Shown: positions 12,690-24,399, counted from the stretch's first letter. The stretch: DNA of 64,000 bases from Diogma glabrata (GCA_963693315.1 OY856187.1:49095161-49159160); one strand, 5' to 3'. A program made the numbers and translations. The notes: generated by a model from the sequence alone, not told the origin.

Positions 12690-13010
12690 AATCGATGTTT
12701 TTTGTAATGAAGCGCTTTCTTCGTTGGTAGCCAACGAAGGGGTATAGCAGGCCGCATACCAAACGAGGTTTAAATGACCTTTTCGACTAGCTTTCAGCCT
12801 TCGTGGATTTGAGAAAATATTCCTGCTCCTCCAACACAAATACGGAAATGTACGCCAATTCGTAATAGATACGAAAATGGAAAGAAAAACAAGTGGGAAA
12901 ATGAGACTCTGGCGACCCCTTTGGTAAAAGAACCACGATCAGCACGTCCGGCCTCACATTCAATCCCATACTTCCACACCCGCACACCTCATATGCTCAA
13001 AAATTCATTC
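12690..13010 (-). repeat. Dispersed repeat, copy 1 (inverted relative to copy 2)
   Basis: The reverse complement matches 24,400-24,765. Shared blocks are GGTCGCCAGAGTCT, GTATTTGTG(T/C)TGGAG(G/C)AGCA, GCGGCCTGCTAT(A/G)CC and CTTCGTTG...CAACGAAG followed by GCGCTTCATTACAA. The CTTCGTTG/CAACGAAG pair makes a short hairpin near the 3' side. The ~320-bp size would suit a SINE or MITE, but no Pol III boxes or terminal repeats were identified. Confidence 0.65.
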
Positions 13011-13440
13011 AACCTGCGAAGAAAATGTTATTTTGCTATCTCAGATATTGAATAATATAAAAAAAAATAAAAAAATTTTAAAAAACCAAAATAACGTAGT
13101 GACATTGGCAGTGATTCATTTCTTAATTAATTTTTACTAAGGCCCAATTTAGGAGAACCACCGAAGACAACTGGGTAAGGTTACATGATTAATTATCTGG
13201 TCTAAATAGGTGTATAAATTAATTGGAAAATAAAAATAAAATAATAAAAAAAATTATAATCCAATTTGTTCATTTTGTCTTTGTTTTTTTGATGTAGCGA
13301 ATTTTTGACCATTATTATTACATTTGAATATTTTAATTAAGTCCATGAAGATATATCGGAGAGATTATATACCATGTTCAACCTAATACGTCCAACAATA
13401 TATCTTGATGCGAGTTATAAGAATCATCCCTCACGTATAA
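13011..13440. other. AT-rich spacer
   Basis: No feature recognised. The sequence is dominated by A/T runs. Confidence 0.4.
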
Positions 13441-13442
13441 AT

Positions 13443-13970
13443 TTAGCTTGGTCTAGAATAATATCCATGTTCGCAAAGATCTTTAACTACCGATGACAAA
13501 TAATCAACCAATTCCATTAAAACAGTTTTATCATCCTTCTCGGAAAACTGTTCAATCGCTTGGTTGATCAATAACCTATTTGAAACACCATCCAATGAAG
13601 AATTAAATCGAAGCCAAGATAAAACATCTGTGAATAAACTCAAGACATCATTTGGTGTGTAGGTTCGTTTGAATAAAGTTGCCCATATTATTCGACTATC
13701 AGGTAAAACAGATGATTTGAAAAAAAAACATATGCAATTAAACAGTCCTTAAACCGTCGATGATATTTGATTTGAGGTCCTGGGCCAAATGTTTACCTAT
13801 CCAATTAATTTTATTTGATGACTTAATCAAATACTTCTCGCCTTTGTATAATCATTATGAAGCAGATGGGTGATATGAACGCCAACATTCTTGTACATTT
13901 GACGATAAACATTGACGTTTCAAGACTGCCAGTTCGTTTCTTTGACCATCATCCACATCGTTGTATAAAA
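13443..13970 (-). pseudogene. Unidentified decayed coding region
   Basis: Reading the minus strand from about 13,970 to a stop at 13,443, a single frame stays protein-like across ~175 codons. It includes YNDVDDGQRNELAVLKRQ, a run of two adjacent stops, YKGEKYLIKSSNKINWIG, another stop, then RIIWATLFKRTYTPNDVLSL and the terminal ~66 codons with VLSWLRFNSSLDGVSNRLL and ELVDYLSSVVKDLCEHGYY. Codon-like composition and stop-separated blocks in one frame suggest a formerly functional gene. The C-terminal part looks alpha-helical and soluble. I do not recognise the family. A host gene, a transposon protein and an endogenous viral gene are all possible. Confidence 0.5.
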
Positions 13971-14149
13971 GAAATAGAATATAGAAATTTATTCACCCAG
14001 AATGCATCTCATGGACCCGCCCCTCATACTCTTACCCACATACACCCGCATCCATACTCGTTCATGCTCCTAATTAAAATAAAAAAAAACAAAATAACAC
14101 TCACCACTTGGTTTGTCCAGATCCCATCTCCTCACTAAATCTTTAGCTG

Positions 14150-14900
14150 ATCATCCTCTTCACGTCAAAACATCAAGAAAATAAAACGGCATATCTCGAT
14201 ACACTCGGCAAATCAGAGTCCGAGCGAAGCTAATTATTGAAATCGGTGGAAGATAATTGAGTTAACCACAATCCGAGCTCAGCAGGTGGTGGCAATCATA
14301 TGACTATCGTCCTTGATATAATGAAAATAATCGAGAACAATCCAATCAGACCGTTGTATAAGCAAGAAATTTATTACGACCACGATTAGGCCTAGGCAGT
14401 TGTTGTAATTTGTAGAAAGTGATAGCTGATATAATTGATGTAATCAGGGTCCGATCTCAGCAGATGATGTAAAACATGTAACTATCGTTGGTGATGTAAT
14501 AAGTATACTCGAGATCACCAGAATCAAATCTGTGTAATGATTGAAATTGGTAAAGCAATACGACTGTGGCTCTTGATGCAACGAATATCAACGCAATATC
14601 CCAAAATGATGAGAGCGTAACGGATGAAATTTTTAAGGTAATGTGAATGTAGCTCTTGATAATAGTTAAACTAGATGACGGTCTTTGACGACCTTTGTAT
14701 AAGTAAAATAGTTGATATGACCTCGATCAGGCCTTGCTAATTGTTGAAATTTGTAGGAAGTGATGGTCGATATACTGGATATAACCAGGATCCAATCTCA
14801 GCAGATGTTGAAAAAAAACATATACCAGCACAATCAGATCTTCGTAATGGTTGACATAGGTAATGTAATAACACTATCGTTCTTGATAGAATAAATCTGG
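14150..14900. repeat. Degenerate tandem repeat, ~340-bp period
   Basis: The block at 14,352-14,485 (TTGTATAAGCAAG, AATTTGTAGAAAGTGAT, ATCTCAGCAGATGATG) recurs in order at 14,693-14,825 (TTTGTATAAGTAAA, AATTTGTAGGAAGTGAT, AATCTCAGCAGATGTTG), about 341 bp apart. A weaker related block lies near 14,226-14,330 (CGAGCTCAGCAGGTGGTGG). It looks like an old satellite or duplicated module. No coding frame was found. Confidence 0.55.
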
Positions 14901-14999
14901 TGGACCGCCGTTGAAGACGTCAAATCACGCTCATTGATATAATCACAGTCTTATTTTCGCTATAACACCTTCGACTAATCAAAAAAAATTGACGCCGGA

Positions 15000-16599
15000 T
15001 AACTCAACTCAACGCTACACAACAAGAAAACGGTCTATTTCTTTGATCACACAGCGATTGTATTATTTATATTTACAGTATCTACATAGATATATTTTTG
15101 AGCACAAACACTAATTTTATTAAGATAATTATTCTATTGATTATTTATCCTATTTGAAACAAGGTTAGTTCTAATTACAGCTACTTTGCTACTCTACTTT
15201 TTCTGAGGCAAATCGCTAAATTCAACAATGTAACCGACCTATAGGTTATTCTACTTTAAATAAAGTTATTGTTAATAATATCAAAGCTGTCATTAGTAAT
15301 ATTTTTTCTTTTATTTTATTTTTTTGGAACCAAAACCATTACTCAGCAGTTCCAATCATTACCTTTTTTTTATTTTCCGATTTATTTAGTAAATTGATAG
15401 TATCAATTGTCATATATAACAGCAAAAATATCACAAATTAATCAACTACAATATATATAAAAAGAAGAAAATATACAAGTTTTCTTATATTTTACCGTTT
15501 CGACATGAACAACATTTTCATTTCTTTTTATTATTTTTGATTTCTTTCTACCAAGGTTATGAATGTTCATACACCCAATTTTATGGCTAGAGATTAACTG
15601 TTCACAAAACACTCAACGACACTGAACTACACGAGAATTCTAGAATTAACATTACTAGGTACAACATATAAATTGTTCTAACAATTAACACATTAATTTG
15701 AAACTCAGATTACATTTTACTATTCGTACAAATTTCACTCATTAATTTACACAAAACATGTGGCAGGTATTATCTATTTTACATCCCGTATGCCAACTCG
15801 ACAATCCTTATATCTCCATGCTTTTTTATCCGTTTCACTAAAAATGCCTTCTCAAATAAAAAGTGCAAACGTCAAAACCACACCAAAATTCCAATCAAAG
15901 TGGAATGTAATAAGAAAACTAAGAGAGCGACTAAACGTTTTCAGCTGCTATATATAGGTGAAATGTAGATTCGATATAGCAGTTTCTTGTAGAATTTGAA
16001 AATTATCGTTATTTTATGTCTCCTATTAAGAAATACTGGTTATTAGGTTGTAATTTAAATTGAAAAGTATTTCAAATCCAGATATATCATTTACAAAACA
16101 TTTGAGAGAAATATACATGCGCTCAACATGAGTATGGATTAAAGCGAATAAACAACCGATTTTATAATAGTTGTACCGTGATTTATCAATTATATGAAAA
16201 CTATAGGGAGTAAATCAAGTCAAACAACCAATTTAATTGACCAAATCAATAGGTTGTTTCCAATTAATCTGTAAGAAATTCTTACGTTAAACAATATCTA
16301 ACAACTCGATTATAACATTTATAATTAAAAGCCGGTAATTGCATGAAACCAAACCTAGACTCAGCAGTCAATTGGAACCTCGTACTATTAGAGAATCTGA
16401 TAATTACGTATTACCAAATTACAAACTACGATTGATTTACTGTAGAATCTCGCGGATCAGAATTATATATATGTATATACAGCGGAAAGAAGAATCGATA
16501 ATAATAAATATAACGTTTCGAAGACCCATTCAATGCTGATTGCTGGATACAATTTTAAGGTAGGAAAACGAATTGATAAATATGCACAGCTATTTGAGG
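15000..16599. other. AT-rich DNA, nothing recognised
   Basis: There are no convincing genes. Short open frames at 15,760-15,957 and 16,339-16,539 have no recognisable motif. Confidence 0.45.
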
Positions 16600-16925
16600 T
16601 TTGACTACAACTATAGCAGATGGCAGTTATGGTTTGAGTCCACGGAGAATTTAAATTAATTTAGTATGGCGAAATCATGCTTGTGAGAACGTAGTGTGAA
16701 TCAAAATCAGTGTATTATACATGAAGAAATTATTTCTATTGGAATACTAAATTTGTGTAGCGGAAAATATATTAACTGATGACTATGAATTAAGTATGGA
16801 AAAAAAATTATTTCGAAAGTCGCGACCAATGAAAATTTGAGATGTATGATAAGGTAGTAAATCGGTGAATCAAAGAACCATCCAACCGCGTCGCATTTAC
16901 TTCGTTACAGTTTGATGCGTCCAAA
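16600..16925 (+). repeat. Dispersed repeat, copy 2 of 2
   Basis: Collinear with 1-340: both contain ATGGTTTGAGT, GCTTGTGAGAACG, GATGACTATGAATTAAGTAT and TACTTCGTTACAG in the same order. Differences are mostly substitutions and 1-10-bp indels, indicating an old dispersed copy rather than a recent duplication. Confidence 0.7.
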
Positions 16926-17285
16926 TCTATAAGGCGACTGTTAAATAAAACATAAAATATAAAATCAGTAATAAGCAGCAACAGCAGCAAGATTTTTTGC
17001 GCCAATATGCTAAGTCAATTGTGGAGTAGTTTTAAGATTTATGTTGACGTGTGTAAGAAAACAAAATTTTTGTACTAGCAGGAGTTATACACCCAGTTTT
17101 GAATGCTGATAGAAACCAATGAATGTAATGTAATCCAACAAATGATGGCAACAACTAAAGCATCAGTTCCAGTTTTGAGAATCAATTTACCTTTACAAAC
17201 AACAAATAAATCTCTTTAACTGACCGTTACAACAATCCAGATCTTTGGCGATACAACGATTAAATTAATATTACTTTACTTTCGT
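16926..17285. other. Spacer, nothing recognised
   Basis: No gene or repeat was recognised between the dispersed repeat and the LINE relic on the minus strand. Confidence 0.4.
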
Positions 17286-17479
17286 CGGGACATGAGCTCT
17301 CAAAAGCCCAGACTAAGCGATCGTTGAGCTGGTCAACAGCCTGATCAATAGCCCGAATTTTGGAAATGCTTCCACTAGCCCGTTCCTCCTCTACAATGTC
17401 CCTGAATCACACCCAATCCATTTGTCTTGAATTCCGGTAGACGCGATCCTCAGCTGGGATCACCTTTATAAGTCAATAT

Positions 17480-18124
17480 ATCTGTAATCGCTAATGGATA
17501 TATCCGTTGACACTCTCCCGCTCTTGATATCTTCTAGAAGAGATCTGGAGCATAGAGTGATGTCTATGGTTTCTTGCCGTCGGGAGTTAACAAAAGTGTG
17601 TCCTCCTCCGGAATTTAGAATTTCCAAATTATTAGTAGCTAGGTACTCTAGAGAGACTGACCTCTACTGTTATTATTGGTACTTCGCCAGCTTACGTGAT
17701 GTGAATTTGCGTCACAACCGACTATGATATCCAGGTTTTTATGCATGGCATAGTCAACCACGTGCCCCAATTCCTGCGTTGGCGGGAGACTAATGGACTC
17801 GTACGGAAGATAGGCAGACACAATAGCTGTTCCATAACTGAGCATTCCTACGGTTAAATCACCTGAGGATATAACTCAACCAGAAGATACTTATCAAGAC
17901 GGTGTGCTGCTATGCAGGTTCTGGTTTTGTCAGGACCCCCTTTATACAGAATTGAAGGGCTTCAATGAAAGACCGGCTACTCTGTTTTTAATAATGTAGG
18001 GCTCTTGAATTATTAATATTTTTGTCTGCAACTTTTTAGCAAGTGAAGCCATGAGATTATATGACCCACTTATGCCTTTTTTCAAATTGATTTGTCGAAA
18101 CTCAAGCTTATCCACTGCCATCAT
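17480..18124 (-). pseudogene. LINE EEP endonuclease, broken
   Basis: The N-terminal block (18,124 downward) contains FRQINLKKGISGSYNLMA and LIIQEPYIIKNRVAGL. After it come KGGPDKTRTCIAAHRLDKYL and a stop/frame break near 17,850. The next block (17,845-17,648) has SYGTAIVSAYLP and IIVGCDANSHHVSWRSTNN. The canonical WGST is changed to WRST here. Downstream blocks read LEILNSGGGHTFVN, RRQETIDITLCSRSLL and VSTDISISDYRYIDL, the last with SDY in place of the catalytic SDH. The loss of frame and the changed catalytic motif indicate an inactive enzyme. Confidence 0.8.
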
Positions 18125-18268
18125 AACTGTGATATTCGCTTATGTTTTCAAGCGCAATCCAATAAACTTAACATCTACTGAGCCGCACATGAAGAAAAGT
18201 TTCGCTTTCCGATTAGATATTGCTTTCCCACTATCGTCATCGAAAAATATATGCAGGAGGTTTTATTC

Positions 18269-18841
18269 TTAGCCAATTTCTTCCCTCTGTACGATTAGAT
18301 CTCCCATCTGGATTTGTCCAACCAAACCATTTTGACGTCCGATAACACTCAGTAAAGCCGTCGCATATTGTTTATGACCTGGAATCCAGATTTTGGCCAC
18401 GTGCGTCTGAGAGAGATCACACAATTTCATAGCTGAAAGCCTTGCTCCTTCCCATGTAATGCAACCAGGAATTTTCCATAACAACCAGTTCAATGAGAAG
18501 TCGTTTGAACATCGGAAATAACGTTTTTCTTCTTTCATCGAGACCCCATCAAAGGTTGGTAGAGTTCCTGTTTGTTTCAGCATATCTTCAAACAGGCGTT
18601 GCTGGATCAAATTGCTTTGTTCCTGGCTGATAGTTCCATTGTTAGATTCAACAATTCCAACTAGCCCTCTCTTGGCTGCCCTAGCATAGCTTGATGCAAC
18701 CTTGTTCGGACCCGTCGTTGTCGTCGACTTCGATAAAATCTTTGAGACATTATCACTTGAAGCCTTGCCGCTTTTGTGCTTCAAGACCTCAAAGTGAGTC
18801 GTGTCGTCCAACCCCTTGTACAGGATTTGGACTACCTTCAC
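18269..18841 (-). CDS. LINE ORF1 protein with DUF4780-like domain
   Basis: A 190-codon open frame ending at a stop at 18,269. The N-terminal ~80 residues are Ser/Lys/Thr-rich and probably disordered. The C-terminal half reads FRCSNDFSLNWLLWKIPG, ITWEGARLSAMKL and AKIWIPGH, matching the pattern of DUF4780, a domain found in ORF1 proteins of R1/LOA-type LINEs (an IPGxxxWEGARL-like core and a following VWIP-like strand). Its likely role is binding of element RNA. The start is uncertain because the frame may extend upstream of 18,841 in the original element, and no CCHC knuckle follows. It is a transposon-derived ORF rather than a host gene. Confidence 0.7.
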   Translation of the reverse strand: MKVVQILYKGLDDTTHFEVLKHKSGKASSDNVSKILSKSTTTTGPNKVASSYARAAKRGLVGIVESNNGTISQEQSNLIQQRLFEDMLKQTGTLPTFDGVSMKEEKRYFRCSNDFSLNWLLWKIPGCITWEGARLSAMKLCDLSQTHVAKIWIPGHKQYATALLSVIGRQNGLVGQIQMGDLIVQREEIG

Positions 18842-18924
18842 AGGTAGCCCTATTATGACCCATACAAAGGCTCGTCTTGTAACTCGGGACCAAGGTGATC
18901 GGTAGACGAATGGGATGATGGGAT

Positions 18925-19440
18925 GATGGGATTATTTCCATCGGAGTGATGTAATATCACAAATAATTCATTGAATTAATTGTAGATAATGTGTCGATAG
19001 ACACAAGTGAAGATGGTCATCTTCTTCTTACCGATACAAGTTTGTTATCCAATTCTAACTTGGTTAGAGTATAACAACAATAGTGATCAATTAGAGAAAC
19101 AAATTGACTAAACCTGAATCTAATATCATATGTTTATGAAAGTTTTTTGGTTTCTTATACTTCGCTAGAGAAGTGACCTATTTTAGGTTTATATAGCGAA
19201 AAATTTTTTTGGTAGTGTATCTAGTCGGCTAGCCCTGATGAGAATGATATACTTTTTTAAAGTGTAATAAAAAGTTCTTATCGGTTCGAAACTAGATCGA
19301 TCGACAATTTTGTGGATAGCAAAAAAATTTCATAAATTGCACACCATATTTTGTTAGATTCAGTCTTATTATTCATGATGGGATTATTTCCATCGGAGTG
19401 ATGTAATATCACAAATAATTCATTGGATTAATTGTAAACA
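18925..19440 (+). repeat. Hammerhead-bearing repeat, copy A, with 452-bp direct repeat
   Basis: About 60 bp starting GATGGGATTATTTCCATCGG at 18,925 is repeated at 19,377, a direct repeat with a 452-bp period. Between the two lies the body, which carries the hammerhead motif at 19,220-19,298 and a small GTGTC-GATA-GACAC hairpin near 18,992. The body from ~19,070 to 19,445 matches the reverse complement of 46,556-46,912. The layout (tandem ends plus a self-cleaving motif, with no coding sequence) is what metazoan retrozyme-like repeats or Penelope-type pseudo-LTRs look like. The assignment to either class is inference. Confidence 0.65.
19220..19298 (+). ncRNA. Hammerhead ribozyme motif, copy A (type III layout)
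   Basis: All conserved core elements occur in order. The 5' strand of stem III, ATCTAGT, ends in the GUC cleavage triplet (19,225-19,227). Stem I is a tiny hairpin, GGCTAGCC (19,228-19,235). CTGATGA lies at 19,236-19,242. Stem II is GAATGATA pairing with TATC(G)GTTC with a one-base bulge, extended by ACTTTTT pairing with AAAAAGT. GAAA follows at 19,289-19,292 and the 3' strand of stem III is ACTAGAT, a perfect 7-bp complement. Cleavage is predicted between 19,227 and 19,228. The weak point is stem I: only 2-3 bp with a 2-4-nt loop, so in vitro activity may be poor unless the RNA dimerises. Confidence 0.7.
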
Positions 19441-19445
19441 AATTG

Positions 19446-22199
19446 TTTCTTTTTAATCAACAACGCAAACAAAATTCAACCTAACTTTCAACCTAATAAC
19501 AAAATACAATGAATTTCGTTTTATTATAATTTTTCTCAAAAAAACAACAAACAATATTCCGGATATGTGTTTTATTATAGGTTTTCAATTTATCTGAAAC
19601 TGATTATTTTTCCAATAATAATTTTTCATAAAAGATCCCTCCCTGTTAACACTTTTGGAAAACATATTTAACCCGGTAATATTATTTTTAGTATATCACA
19701 TTTATTTCAAATTTCCGTTATATTATTTTTTTTTCTCTCTGCTGCTTGTTATCGCCTTTCTTTAAATTTGAATAAAATAATAAATAATTGCCTTGTTATT
19801 GAATTCTTTACACAAAATAAATCAAAAGAAAATTGTTATTATTTTCGTTTAAATTTAATTTTAAATTATTTTTCATTCTATGATTTTAACATTTGAAGTT
19901 TGTTTGACATTTAAAAAAGGTACGATATATCATAATTATTTATAGGTAGAAGAAAAATGTAATATCGTCATGTTTTGAACTTTGAAGAGTAACCCTGCAA
20001 TTGTAGTTCTCCAGTCATACTTTACCACTCTCCAAAACAAGTATTAATAACCACTTTGATTTCAATAAAACAAAACCAAGAATCAATAAGTGATGTCCCA
20101 TAAAATGCTACAAGAAACACGACCCTAAACAACAAAAGTTTTAAAGATTAGTTAAAATTAATTCAATTCAATCGAATTAAATTAAACCATAATCAAATAA
20201 GTTCCAAAGAATGTCACAAAATTTGACCAACAAAACAAATAAAAAAGGAAACCTCATAAACAAAAACTATTCCAATAAGTTTTATTATATTAAAATAAAT
20301 AAACCATTTTCCGTTTACAAGGACGATATATTTTCCTCCCTCCTTCCTTGATTATTATTACATCTTTATTTTTTGTTTTTCGGAAAAGATTCCAATCTAA
20401 AAAAAACTTCTTTCTAACCTGCCTTATCCCACCATCAATTTTCTTTCGATGGAAATATTTACTCTCAACTTTTTATATACTTAAGTGACATCTATCGTGA
20501 AATAGAGAAAGTCACAAAATGGGCTTTTTATTTTTTTATGGAAATTTAAAAACAAAAAAAAAAGCGAATGAAGAAAAGTTGGTGTAGACATCATGGTTTA
20601 TGGCTAAAAAATGGATATCCATATATTTAAATATTTATAGGTTATTGTATGAATATGAACGATTACTACTATTGAATCGATTTTATTTTTATTTCGATTG
20701 TTTTGCTAATATAATAAAGAGTTGATTGAAGTTTTTCATAGCTCATCGACGAATTGTATTTTTGGATTTAATTTAATAGATTTTGTTTTACTGTAGCAAA
20801 CATTCAGAGAGATGTCATAAATCTTTTATAGCCACTGTGAAGGTAATCCAGATAATTGGAATCTGAAATAAAGCAAATGAGAAGATGAAGAGGGTTTGGT
20901 TGAAGCCGAATAAAATGTTGTATGACTGTTGAGTTTGAATTCGTCGATGATTGAAATCTAGACAATGTTTTTATCTCATAAAACTTTATGATGATTGAAT
21001 AAATTTATTGAAATTATCGTTGCATCGCAAACAATGCTATTTCTTTTTACAGTCAAATCAATCAAAATCTGATATAAAACCGTTATCGTATAAATTCAAT
21101 AATTCACAAAAAAAAACACTGGAATTAATTTGATATTTACCAATATAAAAAATGTGCAATCATTCCAACATCATAAAAACAAAGCAAGATAAGTCCTTTA
21201 ATTAGCAATAACTTGCAAACGTGAATGAAATTTTGAACCTGGCGTTTTACGATGTAATTGAATAATTGTGTATATTTTTGATGTAGAAATAAATTGTCTA
21301 GACTGTTATTATTCTTTCATTGTTTATAAGCTTTCAGAAATGTGGAAGGGTTTAACGCTTAAATTAACCCAGAATTCTGACGAAAAGAGGTGTGGTGTGT
21401 CCTTATCATAAATGAAATACGTTTTTTATAAAATTCACAAATTTTCGGTCTCAAAATTTTAATTATTCTTAATCTGCAACTATACTTGATAACTTTCAAT
21501 CCATCCCGTAAGTCAAAAATGTTCTTAATTCATTGAAAAATATGGTTCTATTTAGCGGCAATAATTGATGTTGAATTAAGTCAAAAAGGTTTTTAAATTT
21601 TTTTCTAAGCTTCAGAGAAGCATTGCAGCTAGAAATGCTTTACGCATAAACAAAACCTTTTCTATCTTAATCCAACTTGAATTACTTCTGATTCATTTTT
21701 TTTTTGCATCCAAAACATCCATCACATATTGGTTCTATTTCAATATAAAAGGTTCTTTGAAACTAGTTAAAAATGTTTAATGGATATGCAATAGTAAATT
21801 GATGTTAAAATATTGTTATGAAGTGTAATTCAAACTTCGTAATTGAGATTCGACCCACTTTCCCATACGCATTAAATTTACATTAATAGAAACTTTCATG
21901 ATTACTTTCGTTTCTCCTTTAAACATAGTTTCTTATACTCAAACCGTGGTCGTCATCTACAATAGTTTCCGTTTAAAAATTATCATAAAACAGTTGTGTG
22001 GTATTTCCCAATATAATTTTTATATTCAATTTGTAATCGTTAATCGCGATAAAATTATCATAAAATAGTTGTGCAATATCATTAATTCGTAATCGCGTTG
22101 TTTCCATGTATGATTTCCTGCAATCGTTTCGTAATCAATAATTTTTTTTATATAATTCTTTCCCTATTTTTTCTAATGCAAATTAGTGATACAGATTCC
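19446..22199. other. Long AT-rich stretch, nothing recognised
   Basis: About 2.75 kb of very AT-rich DNA without recognisable genes, arrays or long palindromes. A near-duplicated pair of short blocks around 21,975 and 22,050 (TTATCATAAAA(C/T)AGTTGTG) hints at an old local duplication. Confidence 0.45.
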
Positions 22200-23600
22200 T
22201 TAGTGGGTTTTCAGTCATTAAAATATGCTACCAGTTAACGCTACTATTTTTTATACTATAAATAGAACGCGATAGATAGTTTCTGTCTCTTTTTGCTCTT
22301 ATTGCGCTTGTTGCTCTTTGTAATTTCGTGAATATTGAACTGAAAAGAATTTATTTTGAATTCACGTCTTTGGTATTAATATAAGTAGTAAAATTTTTAA
22401 TTAGAAACAGTTTCGTATTAACTAGTGCAATTAGTTCAAATTTTTTTAGTTAGTTTAATTTAATAGAACAATTTAGAAAAAATGTATATGTTGGTGCCGC
22501 GTTTGCTAAGTAAATTAAAAAACAAAAAAAAAATTATTACCCATGTAAACGCTCTTAGTTCGACATTATGTCTAACAAGTTCACAGCTGTTGGTGTTTTG
22601 TTCGTTTGACGTCTACACGTCGCGTGTTTAATGTGGTGTATTTTATTAATTAAAATTAAAGGAATTAATCCAGCGAATAATTAAAGAAAAGAAACCGGTA
22701 CAAAGTTCAAGAACGATAGTTATAACCCTAGGTAAGCTTCAATGAATTATGTTCATGATAATGCGAGACCAGAAAACCAATTAAAACGCATGTCAGTTGT
22801 TCTATCAATTGTTGGTTTGGTTATAACTATTTGGACAAACAAAACTACAGCTGATGACATAATTTCGTTTATAAAAAGAAAGTTAGCTAAATTAAATAAA
22901 ATGTCCTTTCTTGTGTTGTGATAAATTTAATAGTAAATAATAATAATACGTATGTAGAATTGCTGTGATAATACTTGTTTTCTGTTTGAACTGTGATAAA
23001 TAGAACTATAAATAATAATTGTATTCTTATATTAAAATAAGCATAATTCAGTGTTAGCATAAATTACAAGTGTATGTGAAGAAAAATAAATTTAACAAAG
23101 AAACTGTTACATAATAGGCAAACATAATCGTAATTTTTTTTTAATTGCTGGTTGTGATTTGGAGATTGTCTATGTTTCTAATAGATGTGTTATTAAAATC
23201 CTAATTCCATCTGTTCAAAAGCTTGGTGATATTTCTGTGATAACACTGGTATCAGAACGAAATGAATCAGTGAATTGGGTGCTGGAGTGTAATTTACCGA
23301 AAACACTTGGCCGCATTTTACGATTATTTCCGGTCTTAATACATTTCCGGGACAACCATTTTGTTTTTGTGATTAAACATTATCATCATCATTCCTGTCG
23401 AATATTATGATACATTTCCGGTGACAAAAGAAAAAGGGGAAAGAAATATTTACTGATCACCAACACGTTCGGATTGCAATAATTTTTCCATCGTCGTCGT
23501 GAAACTGATTACAGAGCTCACCAATCGATGAAGTGTGGGAGGATGAGCGATTAATTTTGAACTATTGGAGGGGGATCTGGCCAAGCTATGGGGTGAGTGA
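22200..23600 (+). other. Possible LTR-retroelement relic
   Basis: A good TATA box (TACTATAAATAG, near 22,254-22,265) lies upstream of T/C-rich sequence. A 12-bp TGGTATCAGAAC near 23,247 resembles a primer-binding site complementary to initiator tRNA. A second PBS-like TTGGTGCCGCG occurs near 22,490. No gag, protease or RT frame follows and no matching second LTR was seen, so the reading as an LTR end is weak. An open frame of 83 codons at 23,159-23,410 has no recognisable motif. Confidence 0.25.
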
Positions 23601-23605
23601 TTTTT

Positions 23606-23836
<231 letters not shown>

Positions 23837-24399
23837 GTGGGAGTGTATGCATGTATGAATGTGGGCGTGAGTGTGTGGACGTGTGTGTGTATGCATGGGG
23901 TGTGTATGGGTGGTATATTATAAAACAAACCAAAATGTTTATACATTTTTTTTTTTTGAAATTATTGATTAATATCTAATAATTATTTTTCAAAATTTAA
24001 ACAGATTATAATAAAATCATTAATTCTGATGTAATTAATAACGATAAAACCTAGCACTACTATTTCTCTATAATAATATAACCTAGAATTACTACATTAA
24101 AAAGAAAAACAACAAAAAATTAAAAAAAAAAAAAAATATTGCATAGACCATTAACGTTTAATTATTTGATTTAATTCGGAAGGTATAAAAAATAAAAAAA
24201 AACAAAAAAAACATAATCAAGTGAAGAATTACTATCAATTTTAAGTAATAAAGGAAAAAACTGTTAAATTCTTTTCTGTTGCTAATTGTATAAAACAATT
24301 GCATTTAATATACATTTTACGTTTAAATTGATATTATATTGTTTCAATTTTCGAAATCTATAACATCTTTTTTGTTAAAGAATGACATGGATTATTTCA
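23837..24399. other. AT-rich spacer
   Basis: A GT-rich tail follows the microsatellite, then A/T-run-rich sequence with no recognised feature. Confidence 0.4.

Larger units (their letters stand above)
17290..18841 (-). mobile_element. R1-like LINE relic with ORF1 and endonuclease
   Basis: On the minus strand an ORF1 with a DUF4780-like domain (18,841-18,269) is followed by an EEP endonuclease (about 18,124-17,480) and then degraded sequence to ~17,290. RT sequence is absent, so the copy is truncated or deleted at its 3' side. It is related to, but clearly different from, the LINE at 4.6-8.2 kb, because the endonuclease sequences differ at most positions outside the motifs. Confidence 0.8.
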
